Source: Rhodocyclaceae bacterium (GTDB lineage: Bacteria; Pseudomonadota; Gammaproteobacteria; Burkholderiales; Rhodocyclaceae). From it: DNA of 6,761 nt. The DNA lies in NCBI GenBank assembly GCA_017444505.1, contig JAFSWK010000234.1, positions 1 through 6,761 on the forward strand, written 5' to 3'. Positions 1-6,587 of the stretch are shown one piece after another (the first letter of the stretch is position 1; each line of letters begins with the position of its first letter). The notes under the pieces were generated by a model. It was given only the letters and a program-made list of their open reading frames with translations. It made no database searches and was not told where the DNA came from. The position numbers were made by a program, and so were the translations under genes.

Positions 1-610
1 AACCGCCAGTGATGGCATCCATGCTTGCGGCCATCGGAGTGTCTGCATAACCTGCCTTGATCGAGAAAATATGGACGGATTTTTTCAGCAGCTCGGCGGA
101 AAGGGTGCGCACAGCAGCTTCCATCGCGGCTTTGGAGGCTGCGTAGGCGGTGAAATGTTTGGAATAGGTGGTGCTGGCCAGCGATGAAATGCCGATGATG
201 CGCATTTCCCCTTCTTTGCGTTTGCCTTTGACAAGTTGGCGCACGCATTCGATAAAGGAAAAGAAATTGACCGTCATCATCGCCTGCGCGGTTTCCGGTT
301 TTAGATCGCTCAAGCGGGAAATGCCGCCTTGCCCCGCGCAATACACCAGCCCGTCGAGCGGGCGTTGAGCAGCGTCCTTGATTTGCTGCATGGCGGGGGC
401 GAGGGCTTCGGGCTGGGCGAGGTCGCAACATTGAATGTGGTGCGTTTGCCCGACCCGCTGCGCCATGTTGCTCAAGGTTTGCTTCAGCGTGGTTTCATTG
501 CGGCCTACGAGGGCGACGGAGGCGCCTTCGCTGGCCAGTTTGATGCAGGCGGCTCGGCCAATGCCGGAAGAGGCGCCGGTGACTACGTAGGTTTTGTCTT
601 GTAGCGTCAT
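1..610 (-). CDS. SDR-family oxidoreductase, FabG-like (3-oxoacyl-ACP reductase type), 3' end outside window
   Basis: About 203 residues are visible and the reading frame is still open at the window edge; FabG-type proteins are about 240-250 residues, so roughly 40-45 C-terminal residues are missing. The Rossmann nucleotide-binding motif TGASSGIG is at residues 11-18. An Arg-Asn pair (37-38) after the second strand is compatible with NADPH. The catalytic set is visible: Ser143 in GISSLAS, Tyr156 and Lys160 in YAASK, with the usual 13-residue Ser-Tyr spacing, plus Asn115. Two family motifs deviate: the usual NNAG is YCAG (90-93), and the usual Pro-Gly after strand 6 is Ala-Gly (186-187). The likely role is NAD(P)H reduction of the 3-ketoacyl-ACP made by the upstream KAS III enzymes, in the cytoplasm. 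The start lies 12 bp after the KAS III stop with no clear Shine-Dalgarno, suggesting translational coupling. The family is certain; the substrate is inferred from neighbours. Confidence 0.9.
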   Translation of the reverse strand, partial: MTLQDKTYVVTGASSGIGRAACIKLASEGASVALVGRNETTLKQTLSNMAQRVGQTHHIQCCDLAQPEALAPAMQQIKDAAQRPLDGLVYCAGQGGISRLSDLKPETAQAMMTVNFFSFIECVRQLVKGKRKEGEMRIIGISSLASTTYSKHFTAYAASKAAMEAAVRTLSAELLKKSVHIFSIKAGYADTPMAASMDAITGG

Positions 611-622
611 GTTTGTTTCGTG

Positions 623-1726
623 TTAAGGAATCGGACGCAACAAGCCTTCTTCGAAGCGGTCGTCTTCCACCAAGAGAATCGGGCTGATGACGGCAGGGCG
701 GATGCGGATGTTGGCAATGCCCCAGGACAGGCCAATGCCGAAGGCGCTGGTGAGCAGGTGAAGCTCTTCGCGTGGGTCATCATGGAAGGCGTCCGAGATG
801 GTCAGCGGCACGCTGGCGCCGTTGGTGTTGGCGTAGCGGTCCAGCGACATGGGCGCCTGTTCGTCGGCAAGGCCGAGCCGTTTGGTCATGGTGCGCACAA
901 TCTGTTTGTTGGCTTGGTGCAGGATGACGGCGTCGTATTCTTCCGGACGCTTGCCGGTTTTTTCAGCATAGGTTTTGATGGCGTCGACGACGCGGGTGGT
1001 GGCGAAGCTGGTGATTTCCAGCCCGTCCATGTTGGAACGCGGAAACACTTCCACGCCTGCGCTGGTTTGCGCGCGGGGATATTGCCGCCAGAGGTTGCGG
1101 TGCCCGGCGAAGGGGTTGTACAGATGTTTGTAGCCTGCGCCATCGCTAAAGAGGGCAATGGCGATTTCCGGCGCGGGCGCGGCGGTTTTTTCCACAATGA
1201 GCGCCGAGGTGCCTTCGCCAATCAAAAAACGGTTATCAGCCAGCACGCCAGCAGGATCAGGATAATTAGGCCAGTACACATCGCCGATGATGAGCAGGAT
1301 GCGGCGCATTTCCGGTTGCTGCAACAGCGAGGCGCACATCGAAAGACTGTAAGGAAAGCTGGAACAACCCAGCGGGATGTCGAAGGCCAGCGTGTCTTCG
1401 CGCATCCCCAGCCGGTAGTGCATGAGGTGGGCGTTGGTGGTGGCGGCGTTGAAGTCCGGCGTCTGCGTGGCGAAGACGACGCCGTCCAGATCGGCGGCGG
1501 TGAGCGAACACATTTCCAGCGCCTTGCGGGCGGCGGCAAAGCCGGTGTCCAGGCAGGTTTGCTCGGTGAGGGAAATATGGCGCGACTGGATGCCGATCTG
1601 TTTGACGTAGGTTTTCGTCTGGCGATCTTTCTCGGCATCTTCCGGAATGTGAATGCACTGCCGGTGCGCGGGCACGGCGGTGACCAGGGAGGCGATGCGG
1701 ATGTTGTCGTACTTTAGAACCGGCAT
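623..1726 (-). CDS. 3-oxoacyl-ACP synthase III-like protein (KAS III/FabH family), first of two
   Basis: This 367-residue thiolase-fold condensing enzyme is somewhat longer than E. coli FabH (about 317). The complete KAS III Cys-His-Asn triad is present: Cys121 in PLGCSSF, His270 in HQANK and Asn300 in ANTNGAS. FGIGLSWG (329-336) matches the glycine-rich FabH C-terminal motif, and GIQSRHI (45-51) matches the N-terminal GIRERHI. By hand alignment, the Trp that stacks on the CoA adenine in FabH (Trp32) is replaced by Thr39, so the primer may not be acetyl-CoA. A tail after about residue 345 extends beyond the FabH fold. The expected reaction is decarboxylative Claisen condensation of a primer with malonyl-ACP, or another acyl transfer. 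The start has a good Shine-Dalgarno (AAAGGA at 1735-1740, 8-nt spacing). It sits 38 bp after the ACP gene and 12 bp before the SDR gene. Family sure; substrate unknown. Confidence 0.93.
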   Translation of the reverse strand: MPVLKYDNIRIASLVTAVPAHRQCIHIPEDAEKDRQTKTYVKQIGIQSRHISLTEQTCLDTGFAAARKALEMCSLTAADLDGVVFATQTPDFNAATTNAHLMHYRLGMREDTLAFDIPLGCSSFPYSLSMCASLLQQPEMRRILLIIGDVYWPNYPDPAGVLADNRFLIGEGTSALIVEKTAAPAPEIAIALFSDGAGYKHLYNPFAGHRNLWRQYPRAQTSAGVEVFPRSNMDGLEITSFATTRVVDAIKTYAEKTGKRPEEYDAVILHQANKQIVRTMTKRLGLADEQAPMSLDRYANTNGASVPLTISDAFHDDPREELHLLTSAFGIGLSWGIANIRIRPAVISPILLVEDDRFEEGLLRPIP

Positions 1727-1764
1727 GGGAGAAATCCTTTCGCGCGCGTCGGCGGGGTGGGCGC

Positions 1765-1986
1765 TTATTTTTCCATGGTGTTGAGAATGTCCTGCACGGT
1801 TTTGAAGGCGCGGATTTCGGCGCCGGTGACGTTTTTGCCAAAGTCATCGGTCATCATCACGACGTAAGAGAGGGCTGCGAGCGAATCCCATTCTTCGATT
1901 TCTTCCAGCGACATTTCCGGGCGCAGCGTGCCGGCGTCCAGTTCCATGATGTCTTCAAGTTTGGCGAGTTTTTCCTTGATGTCCAT
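1765..1986 (-). CDS. stand-alone acyl carrier protein
   Basis: This is a 73-residue acidic protein with the helix pattern of an acyl carrier protein. The phosphopantetheine attachment site is WDSLAAL (33-39), with Ser35 as the modified serine in the canonical Asp-Ser-Leu. An acidic helix I region, the acidic stretch just before Ser35 and the VQDIL segment near the C terminus fit the four-helix ACP fold. Housekeeping AcpP is about 78 residues and reads DSLDTVEL around the serine; this one differs, so it is probably a pathway-specific ACP. After modification by a holo-ACP synthase encoded elsewhere, it would carry acyl intermediates as thioesters between the two KAS III enzymes and the SDR reductase. 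The start is supported by a strong AAGGAG at 1994-1999, 7 nt upstream. It lies 18 bp after the preceding KAS III gene. It could alternatively serve a small peptide-synthetase-like step, but none is visible. Confidence 0.92.
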   Translation of the reverse strand: MDIKEKLAKLEDIMELDAGTLRPEMSLEEIEEWDSLAALSYVVMMTDDFGKNVTGAEIRAFKTVQDILNTMEK

Positions 1987-2004
1987 GAGGTTTCTCCTTG
2001 TTTG

Positions 2005-3105
2005 TCAAGATTGTGGAGGGTAACGATGCGCGCCCTGACCGGGGTGTTCGATCAGTTCGCAAAAATCAAGCCCGCCCAGCGAGCCGCAGGCGGCGGCCAG
2101 CGACAGCCCCGCGCCGAAGGCAGAGAGGCAGACGGGGAATTTGTCTGCCAGCAGTTTGTCTTTCAGGTTGAAGGCGATATTGACCGGGATGGTGCAGGAT
2201 GAAGAATTGCCGAAGTTTTCTACCACGTTGTTGAAAAGACGTTCGCGCGGCACGGGAATCATGTCAGCCAGTTTTTCGAGCATGAAGCGGTTGGGCTGGT
2301 GGGTGAGATGATACGCAATGTCTTCCACCGCTACGCCTGCGTATTCGCAGACTTCACGAATCAGCGGCGGGACTTGATTCATGACGAACTGGAAGACGGC
2401 TGTGCCGTCCATATACAAATCGTTCAAACTGCGGAAGTTGCCCATTTCGTCTTGCTGCACTTCGGCGGTTTGTGCGCTGTAGGGCATCCGCATCCGCCCG
2501 GCGGGGGTGAGCAGGGCGGCGCGGTGTGCGCCGTCGTGGTGAAAGACGAAGTGAAAGCCGTCTTCGGGCGATTGGCTGCGGCAGATGAGGGCGACACCGG
2601 CGGCGTCGCCCACCAGCGGGTAGGTGTTGCGGTCACGCATGTTGGCGTAGCAGGCGCCGGTTTCCGCAGTAATCAGCGCGATTTTTTGCGCGCCTGCGGC
2701 AATCATGGTGCTGGCGGCATAGAGGCCGGAAATGAAGCCGGTGCAGTTTTCGTACAAGTCGACGCAGTGCGTGTCGCCGGACAGCCCAAGCTGGCCGTGA
2801 ATGACTTTGCTGTTGCCGGGAATGGGGTGGTCGGCGGTTTGCGAGACGACAATGATGGCGTCGAGGTCTTCGCGCGCGAGTTTGCCAGTGTGAAAAAGAT
2901 AATCCAGCGTGTAGGAGGCGAGGTCGCAGGGGGTGGTGGCGGGGTCGGAAATGCGGTGTTCCTTGAAGCCCATTACCTTGCCGAGCCGGATGGACGATTT
3001 TTCAGGGAAGGGAAATTCCTTGAGTTCGTCGGCAAACCGTGAGACGCGCGCCGGCACGGTGGCACAAATGCCCTGGATGGTGACGCTGGGGATAAAGGAT
3101 TTCAT
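2005..3105 (-). CDS. 3-oxoacyl-ACP synthase III-like protein (KAS III/FabH family), second of two
   Basis: This 366-residue KAS III-fold enzyme is clearly different from the one at 623-1726 despite the similar length. The triad is Cys121 in YENCTGF, His269 in THQPNRF and Asn300 in FGNSSSC. The C-terminal glycine motif is FGAGLSLAA (330-338), the counterpart of FabH FGGGFTWG. GFKEHRI (46-52) aligns with GIRERHI, and by hand alignment Arg40 takes the place of FabH Trp32. Residues such as GDAAGVALI (166-174) match the FabH GDGAGAAVL strand. The predicted role is condensation or acyl transfer on the neighbouring ACP. It begins 34 bp after the glycosyltransferase gene, with AGGAG at 3116-3120 (10-nt spacing), and ends 18 bp before the ACP gene, so it is in the same operon. 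Either KAS III could be the initiating enzyme while the other acts on a longer or different acyl chain; the sequence alone does not decide. Confidence 0.93.
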   Translation of the reverse strand: MKSFIPSVTIQGICATVPARVSRFADELKEFPFPEKSSIRLGKVMGFKEHRISDPATTPCDLASYTLDYLFHTGKLAREDLDAIIVVSQTADHPIPGNSKVIHGQLGLSGDTHCVDLYENCTGFISGLYAASTMIAAGAQKIALITAETGACYANMRDRNTYPLVGDAAGVALICRSQSPEDGFHFVFHHDGAHRAALLTPAGRMRMPYSAQTAEVQQDEMGNFRSLNDLYMDGTAVFQFVMNQVPPLIREVCEYAGVAVEDIAYHLTHQPNRFMLEKLADMIPVPRERLFNNVVENFGNSSSCTIPVNIAFNLKDKLLADKFPVCLSAFGAGLSLAAACGSLGGLDFCELIEHPGQGAHRYPPQS

Positions 3106-3139
3106 GGTTTGCGTGCTCCTGAATGGTCTGTGTTCGCAA

Positions 3140-4765
3140 TCATGCTTTTCCGGTCTCGGTCCAGCGCTGCATGAAGCGTTTATACATGGCTTCCAGCCTG
3201 CGGGTATTGCCTGCGTAATCCATGACGAGGGAGGCGCGCATACGGTCGCGCATGGTTTCGCGCAGTTCTTTGAGGCGGGCGCGGTTCTGGTTCAGGGTTT
3301 GCACAATCTGGATGTATTCCTCCGGGCTGTGGGCGACGAGTTCAGGCAGGCCGAGACCGGCGAGGATGTCGCGCCCGCTGGATACGGAGTTGCTGGGCAG
3401 GTGGAGCGTGACGGTGGGCACGCCCGCCCAGGCGGCGTGGAAGGTGGTGGTGCCGCCGTTGTAGGGCCAGGGGTCGAGGTTGATGTCGATGAGGTCAAAC
3501 AGTTTCAGGTATTTGGCCAGCGGCTGGCGTTCCACAAAGACGAGGCGTTCGGCAAAGTTTTGCTCGCCGGCCAGGTTGAGGGTGGCGACGATTTTTTGCT
3601 GGAACAGGGGCTGTGAAGCATCCTTGGTGACAATAATCAGGACGGCATCAGGCACCGCATTGAGGATGTGCGCCCAGACGGCGAGCACTTCGTCACTGAC
3701 CTTGTTGAAATCGTTGAAGGCGCCCAGCGTCAGGTGGCCGTTGTCCAGATACGGCGGCGGGGCGACTTCTGCCGGTGCGCGCTCTTCGGGTACCCAGACG
3801 CCGACGCTGCCATCGGATTTTTCCGTGTAATACTGCCGTTCGTTTTCGGGAATGTGGTAGAGGCGATAGTCCATTTCCCGTAACCCGGTGCTGCCGGGGT
3901 TGCCAATCCAGGTGCATTGCACGGGGGCGGCGCGCATTCCAAAAACGGGCAGGCGGTTGCGGTAGGTGTGGCCGGAGAGGTCGACGAGGATGTCGATGCG
4001 CTCGCGCCGGATGAGGTTCCACATGGCCTCGTCATCCAGTTCGCGCACGTCAAACCAGTGGTCAAAAAAGGGTTTGAGCTTTTCGGTCATGAAGTCTTCG
4101 GGGGTCATCGAGAAGGCGTAGACCTCGAATTCTTCGTGGTTGTGATGGCGCAGGATGGGTTCGATGAAGTAGTAGACGGAATGGCTGCAAAAATCGCCTG
4201 AAACATAGCCGAGCTTGAGCCTGCGCCCGTCATAAGGCGTGTTTTTGAAGGGCACGGGCGAGGGACGGTCGTAAATTTCGCCGTATTTCCGGCAGGCTGC
4301 AAAGACTTGCTGCTTGTCCTTGATGAAACGCTGCATGAAAAAAATCATGCTGCCGCGCACCAGCGGGTTTTCCTTGCGTTTCAGCCCCGCTTCGTAAGCG
4401 CGCAGGGCAGCGGGTACGTTGCCTTGCGAGGCGTGCAGGCTGGCCAGATTGCCCCAGGCTTCGACCATGTCGGGGTCAATTTCGACGGCGCGGCAAAACG
4501 CTTGGGCAGCATCGTCGGGGGTGGCGATGTGCTGGGCGGCGATGCCGTAGAGGTTCCACATGTGGGCGTCTTTCGGGTCGTGCAGCAGGCATTTGCCCGC
4601 CTCTTCCAGCACGACTTCGTATTCCTTGTTTTCGACCAGCTTTTTGGCCACGAGGAAAAATTCCAGCCGCTGCTTCTGCGCCAGCAGTTCCTGCGTGGGA
4701 CGGACAATGGCCGGACGCACGACGGTCTTCTTTTTCCGGGGCTTGCTGGTCTTGGTTTTGCTCAT
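3140..4765 (-). CDS. SPINDLY/OGT-type O-linked glycosyltransferase with TPRs (GT41 family)
   Basis: The 541-residue protein has three parts. Residues 1-23 are a Lys/Arg-rich tail. Residues about 34-135 hold two clear TPR units (about 67-100 and 101-134, with W-N-L-x-G and W-G-N-L-A signatures) and a weaker preceding one. Residues about 175-535 match the catalytic region of O-GlcNAc transferase/SPINDLY proteins: GYVSGDFCSHS (186-196, His195 at the position of the conserved OGT His), DLSGHTYRNRLPVF (262-275), GNPGSTG (288-294), FNDFNKV (350-356, Lys355 like the sugar-nucleotide-binding Lys) and DPWPYNGGTTTFHAAWAGVP (431-450). No signal peptide or membrane segment is seen, so it is cytoplasmic. 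It should transfer a nucleotide-activated sugar to Ser/Thr of a protein; bacterial relatives often modify flagellin or adhesins. No Shine-Dalgarno is obvious, but an in-frame stop lies 66 nt upstream with no other start codon between. It is the first gene of the operon. Donor and target are unknown. Confidence 0.92.
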   Translation of the reverse strand: MSKTKTSKPRKKKTVVRPAIVRPTQELLAQKQRLEFFLVAKKLVENKEYEVVLEEAGKCLLHDPKDAHMWNLYGIAAQHIATPDDAAQAFCRAVEIDPDMVEAWGNLASLHASQGNVPAALRAYEAGLKRKENPLVRGSMIFFMQRFIKDKQQVFAACRKYGEIYDRPSPVPFKNTPYDGRRLKLGYVSGDFCSHSVYYFIEPILRHHNHEEFEVYAFSMTPEDFMTEKLKPFFDHWFDVRELDDEAMWNLIRRERIDILVDLSGHTYRNRLPVFGMRAAPVQCTWIGNPGSTGLREMDYRLYHIPENERQYYTEKSDGSVGVWVPEERAPAEVAPPPYLDNGHLTLGAFNDFNKVSDEVLAVWAHILNAVPDAVLIIVTKDASQPLFQQKIVATLNLAGEQNFAERLVFVERQPLAKYLKLFDLIDINLDPWPYNGGTTTFHAAWAGVPTVTLHLPSNSVSSGRDILAGLGLPELVAHSPEEYIQIVQTLNQNRARLKELRETMRDRMRASLVMDYAGNTRRLEAMYKRFMQRWTETGKA

Positions 4766-4903
4766 CGTGTATTGACAGGGATGGGAGAGAAGGTGGCCGA
4801 TTGTGCGGCAAGCAGGCGTTTATGTGTTAACGGCCATTTCGTGGGGAAGTTGAGTGCGGGCAGATTCGGGGCGGCGCTTGATATTCATCAAGGTGCGCGG
4901 CGT
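4766..4903. other. 138-bp intergenic gap between two minus-strand transcription units
   Basis: This is the largest gene-free stretch between complete genes and separates the TerC gene from the glycosyltransferase operon. A promoter for the operon is expected here, but I see no convincing -35/-10 pair on the minus strand. It holds a short inverted repeat just after the TerC stop. A 22-codon minus-strand frame (4820-4888) has no ribosome-binding site and is not called. Confidence 0.5.
4877..4892. repeat. 6-bp inverted repeat, possible hairpin after terC-like gene
   Basis: CTTGAT-ATTC-ATCAAG forms a perfect 6-bp stem with a 4-nt loop. Flanking GCG and CGC can extend it if three bases bulge on one side. 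It begins 11 bp downstream of the TerC stop in the direction of transcription. No T-run follows on the minus strand, so it is not a standard intrinsic terminator; it may act as an mRNA 3' end structure or be chance. Confidence 0.3.
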
Positions 4904-5650
4904 TCAATCGGGCTGCGCGGGCGGGTGGGCGAGGGTTTCGGGGCGCAACATGCGCCGACGCATCCGCAGGTTGAGCAGTTCGACCATGACAGAAAAGGCC
5001 ATGGCGAAGTAGATATAGCCTTTCGGCACATGATGGCCGCAGCCTTCGGCAATCAGCACTACGCCCACGACCATGAGGAAGGAAAGCGCCAGCATCTTGA
5101 CCGTGGGGTGGCCAGAGACAAAATTGCCGATGGCTTCCGCCGCGACCATCATCAGGGAGACCGAGACGACTACGGCGGCAATCATGACGGGCAGATGGCT
5201 GACCATGCCCACGGCGGTGATGATGGAATCGAGCGAGAAAACGAGGTCAATGACAATAATCTGCGTAATGACTGCGCCAAAGCTGGCCACGGCGGGCGAT
5301 TCTTCGGCGGCTTCTTCGCCGGTGATGAGGTGGTGAATTTCGCCAGTGCTTTTCCAGACCAGAAAAACGCCGCCGGCAATGAGGATGAGGTCGCGCGCGC
5401 CGAAGTCGTGGCCGAACAGGGAAAACAGCGGCGTGGTGAGCCGCGTCATCCAGACCAGCAGGCTGAGTAGCGCGATGCGCATGAACATGGCCAGAAACAG
5501 CCCGAGGCGGCGCGCCAGTTTGCGCTGTTCAGCGCGCAGGCGGTCGACCAGGATGGAAATGAAAATGATGTTGTCGATGCCCAGCACCAGTTCCAGCGCG
5601 GTGAGGGTGAGAAAGGCGACGATGAGTTCGGGGGTGAAGAGTTCAGCCAT
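4904..5650 (-). CDS. TerC family integral membrane protein, YgdQ-like
   Basis: Starting at the Met at 5650 the protein has 248 residues, close to E. coli YgdQ (about 237). An upstream in-frame Met at 5722 would add 24 residues that overlap the preceding gene and have no family counterpart, so the internal start is chosen. The two TerC signature motifs are ELVLGIDN (20-27) and DLVFSLDS (135-142), whose acidic residues sit in membrane helices. About seven hydrophobic segments are visible, near 7-35, 50-68, 86-99, 126-147, 154-173, 186-203 and 212-228. RRLGLFLAM, ARDLIL, HPTVKMLALSF and HVPKGYIYFAM closely match YgdQ as I recall it. The basic C-terminal tail is probably cytoplasmic. TerC proteins are linked to metal-ion (Mn, tellurite) handling in the inner membrane; the exact function of the YgdQ branch is not known. 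The gene starts 10 bp after the deacetylase-like gene, without a clear ribosome-binding site, suggesting coupled translation. Confidence 0.92.
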   Translation of the reverse strand: MAELFTPELIVAFLTLTALELVLGIDNIIFISILVDRLRAEQRKLARRLGLFLAMFMRIALLSLLVWMTRLTTPLFSLFGHDFGARDLILIAGGVFLVWKSTGEIHHLITGEEAAEESPAVASFGAVITQIIVIDLVFSLDSIITAVGMVSHLPVMIAAVVVSVSLMMVAAEAIGNFVSGHPTVKMLALSFLMVVGVVLIAEGCGHHVPKGYIYFAMAFSVMVELLNLRMRRRMLRPETLAHPPAQPD

Positions 5651-5660
5651 GATGACAAAC

Positions 5661-6587
5661 TTATAAACCAGCAAGTGTTTTGATGTGGACGGCGGCAGAG
5701 CGCGCCAGCGCGGAGAGCGCATAGCCGCCTTCGAGCATGGAGACGATGCGCTGGTGCCCGCAGTCGCGGCAGACGGCCAGCAGTTGTTCGGTCAGCCAGG
5801 CGTAGTCGGCGTCGACCAGCGCGCACGAGCCGATGTCGTCTTCATAGTGGGCGCCGAAACCGGCGCTGATGAAGAGCATTTGCGGGCGGTGTGCGCGCAG
5901 TGCCGGCAGTATCTGTTCGGTGACGAGCGTGCGGAAGGCGTCGCTGCGCAGACCGGCGGCGACCGGAATGTTGCGCATGTTCGGGGCGGCCTTGCCGATG
6001 CCGCTGTACGGGAAAAGCGGATGCTGGAAGAAGCCGGTCATCAGCACGCGGGCGTCGTTCTGGAAAATGTCTTCTGTGCCGTTGCCGTGATGCACGTCGA
6101 AATCGACGATGGCGACCCGTTCCAGCCCGTGCGCGTCCAGCGCGTGCGCGCAGGCGATGGCGACGTTGTTGAGAAAGCAGAAGCCCATGGCGTTTTCGCG
6201 TCCGGCGTGGTGACCGGGCGGGCGCACGGCGCAAAAGGCGTTGTCGATTTCACCGGCCAGGATGCGGTCGACGGCCAGTACGCCGCTGCCTGCGGCAAGC
6301 CGCATACAGCGCGGCGTGTGCGGGTTCATGGCGGTGTCGGGGTCGAGATGGTAGAGGCCGCTGGCGGGCGCGTGCGCGAGGAGTTCGTCGTAGTAGGCGC
6401 GGGTGTGCACGCGCAGGATTTGTTCCGGCGTGGCCTCAATCGCGTCATGGGTGGCCAGTTGCGCCATGATGCCGCTGGCGTGCAGGTGGTTCTGGATGGC
6501 GGCGAGACGTTCGGGGTTGTCGGGGTGGGGGCGACCCATGTCGTGCAGACGAAAATCGGCATGGGTGATGTATGCAGTGCGGGGCAT
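5661..6587 (-). CDS. histone deacetylase / acetoin utilization family protein lacking one zinc-ligand Asp
   Basis: This 308-residue protein covers a full single-domain arginase/deacetylase fold. Family motifs are in order: HPDNPERL (21-28), RPPGHHAG (122-129, catalytic His pair 126/127), GFCFLNN (135-141), VDFDVHHGNGTEDIF (161-175, zinc ligands Asp164 and His166), QHPLFPYSG (188-196) and LEGGYALSAL (285-294, with the active-site Tyr289). The third zinc ligand is normally the Asp of SAGFDAH; here the sequence is SAGFGAHYEDD (241-251), with Gly245 encoded by GGC at 5853-5855. Family members remove acetyl groups from lysines, polyamines or small amides in the cytoplasm; loss of this Asp could weaken or abolish zinc chemistry. 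The chosen start gives the family's usual N terminus, although no Shine-Dalgarno stands out. It leads a two-gene unit with the TerC gene. Confidence 0.93.
   Translation of the reverse strand: MPRTAYITHADFRLHDMGRPHPDNPERLAAIQNHLHASGIMAQLATHDAIEATPEQILRVHTRAYYDELLAHAPASGLYHLDPDTAMNPHTPRCMRLAAGSGVLAVDRILAGEIDNAFCAVRPPGHHAGRENAMGFCFLNNVAIACAHALDAHGLERVAIVDFDVHHGNGTEDIFQNDARVLMTGFFQHPLFPYSGIGKAAPNMRNIPVAAGLRSDAFRTLVTEQILPALRAHRPQMLFISAGFGAHYEDDIGSCALVDADYAWLTEQLLAVCRDCGHQRIVSMLEGGYALSALARSAAVHIKTLAGL

Noticed and set aside
620..1717. Long plus-strand open frame (365 codons) almost co-extensive with the KAS III gene on the other strand
   Set aside because: Its Gly/Val/His/Asp-rich, motif-free product is typical of the antisense of a high-GC gene; the minus strand has the full KAS III motif set and a good ribosome-binding site.
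2299..3042. Plus-strand open frame of 247 codons opposite the second KAS III gene
   Set aside because: Antisense shadow with biased composition; the minus-strand protein has clear catalytic motifs.
4820..4888. 22-codon minus-strand small frame in the gap before the glycosyltransferase gene
   Set aside because: No ribosome-binding site, no recognisable product, and frames this short are expected by chance.
4307..5470. Plus-strand open frame of 387 codons spanning the glycosyltransferase N terminus, the gap and the TerC gene
   Set aside because: It runs antisense to two well-supported genes, has low-complexity composition rich in Gly, His and Asp, and shows no family motif.
5651..5722. N-terminal extension of the TerC-like protein to an upstream ATG
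   Set aside because: The extra 24 residues overlap the end of the deacetylase-like gene, are not hydrophobic in the TerC pattern, and the family N terminus begins at the internal Met.
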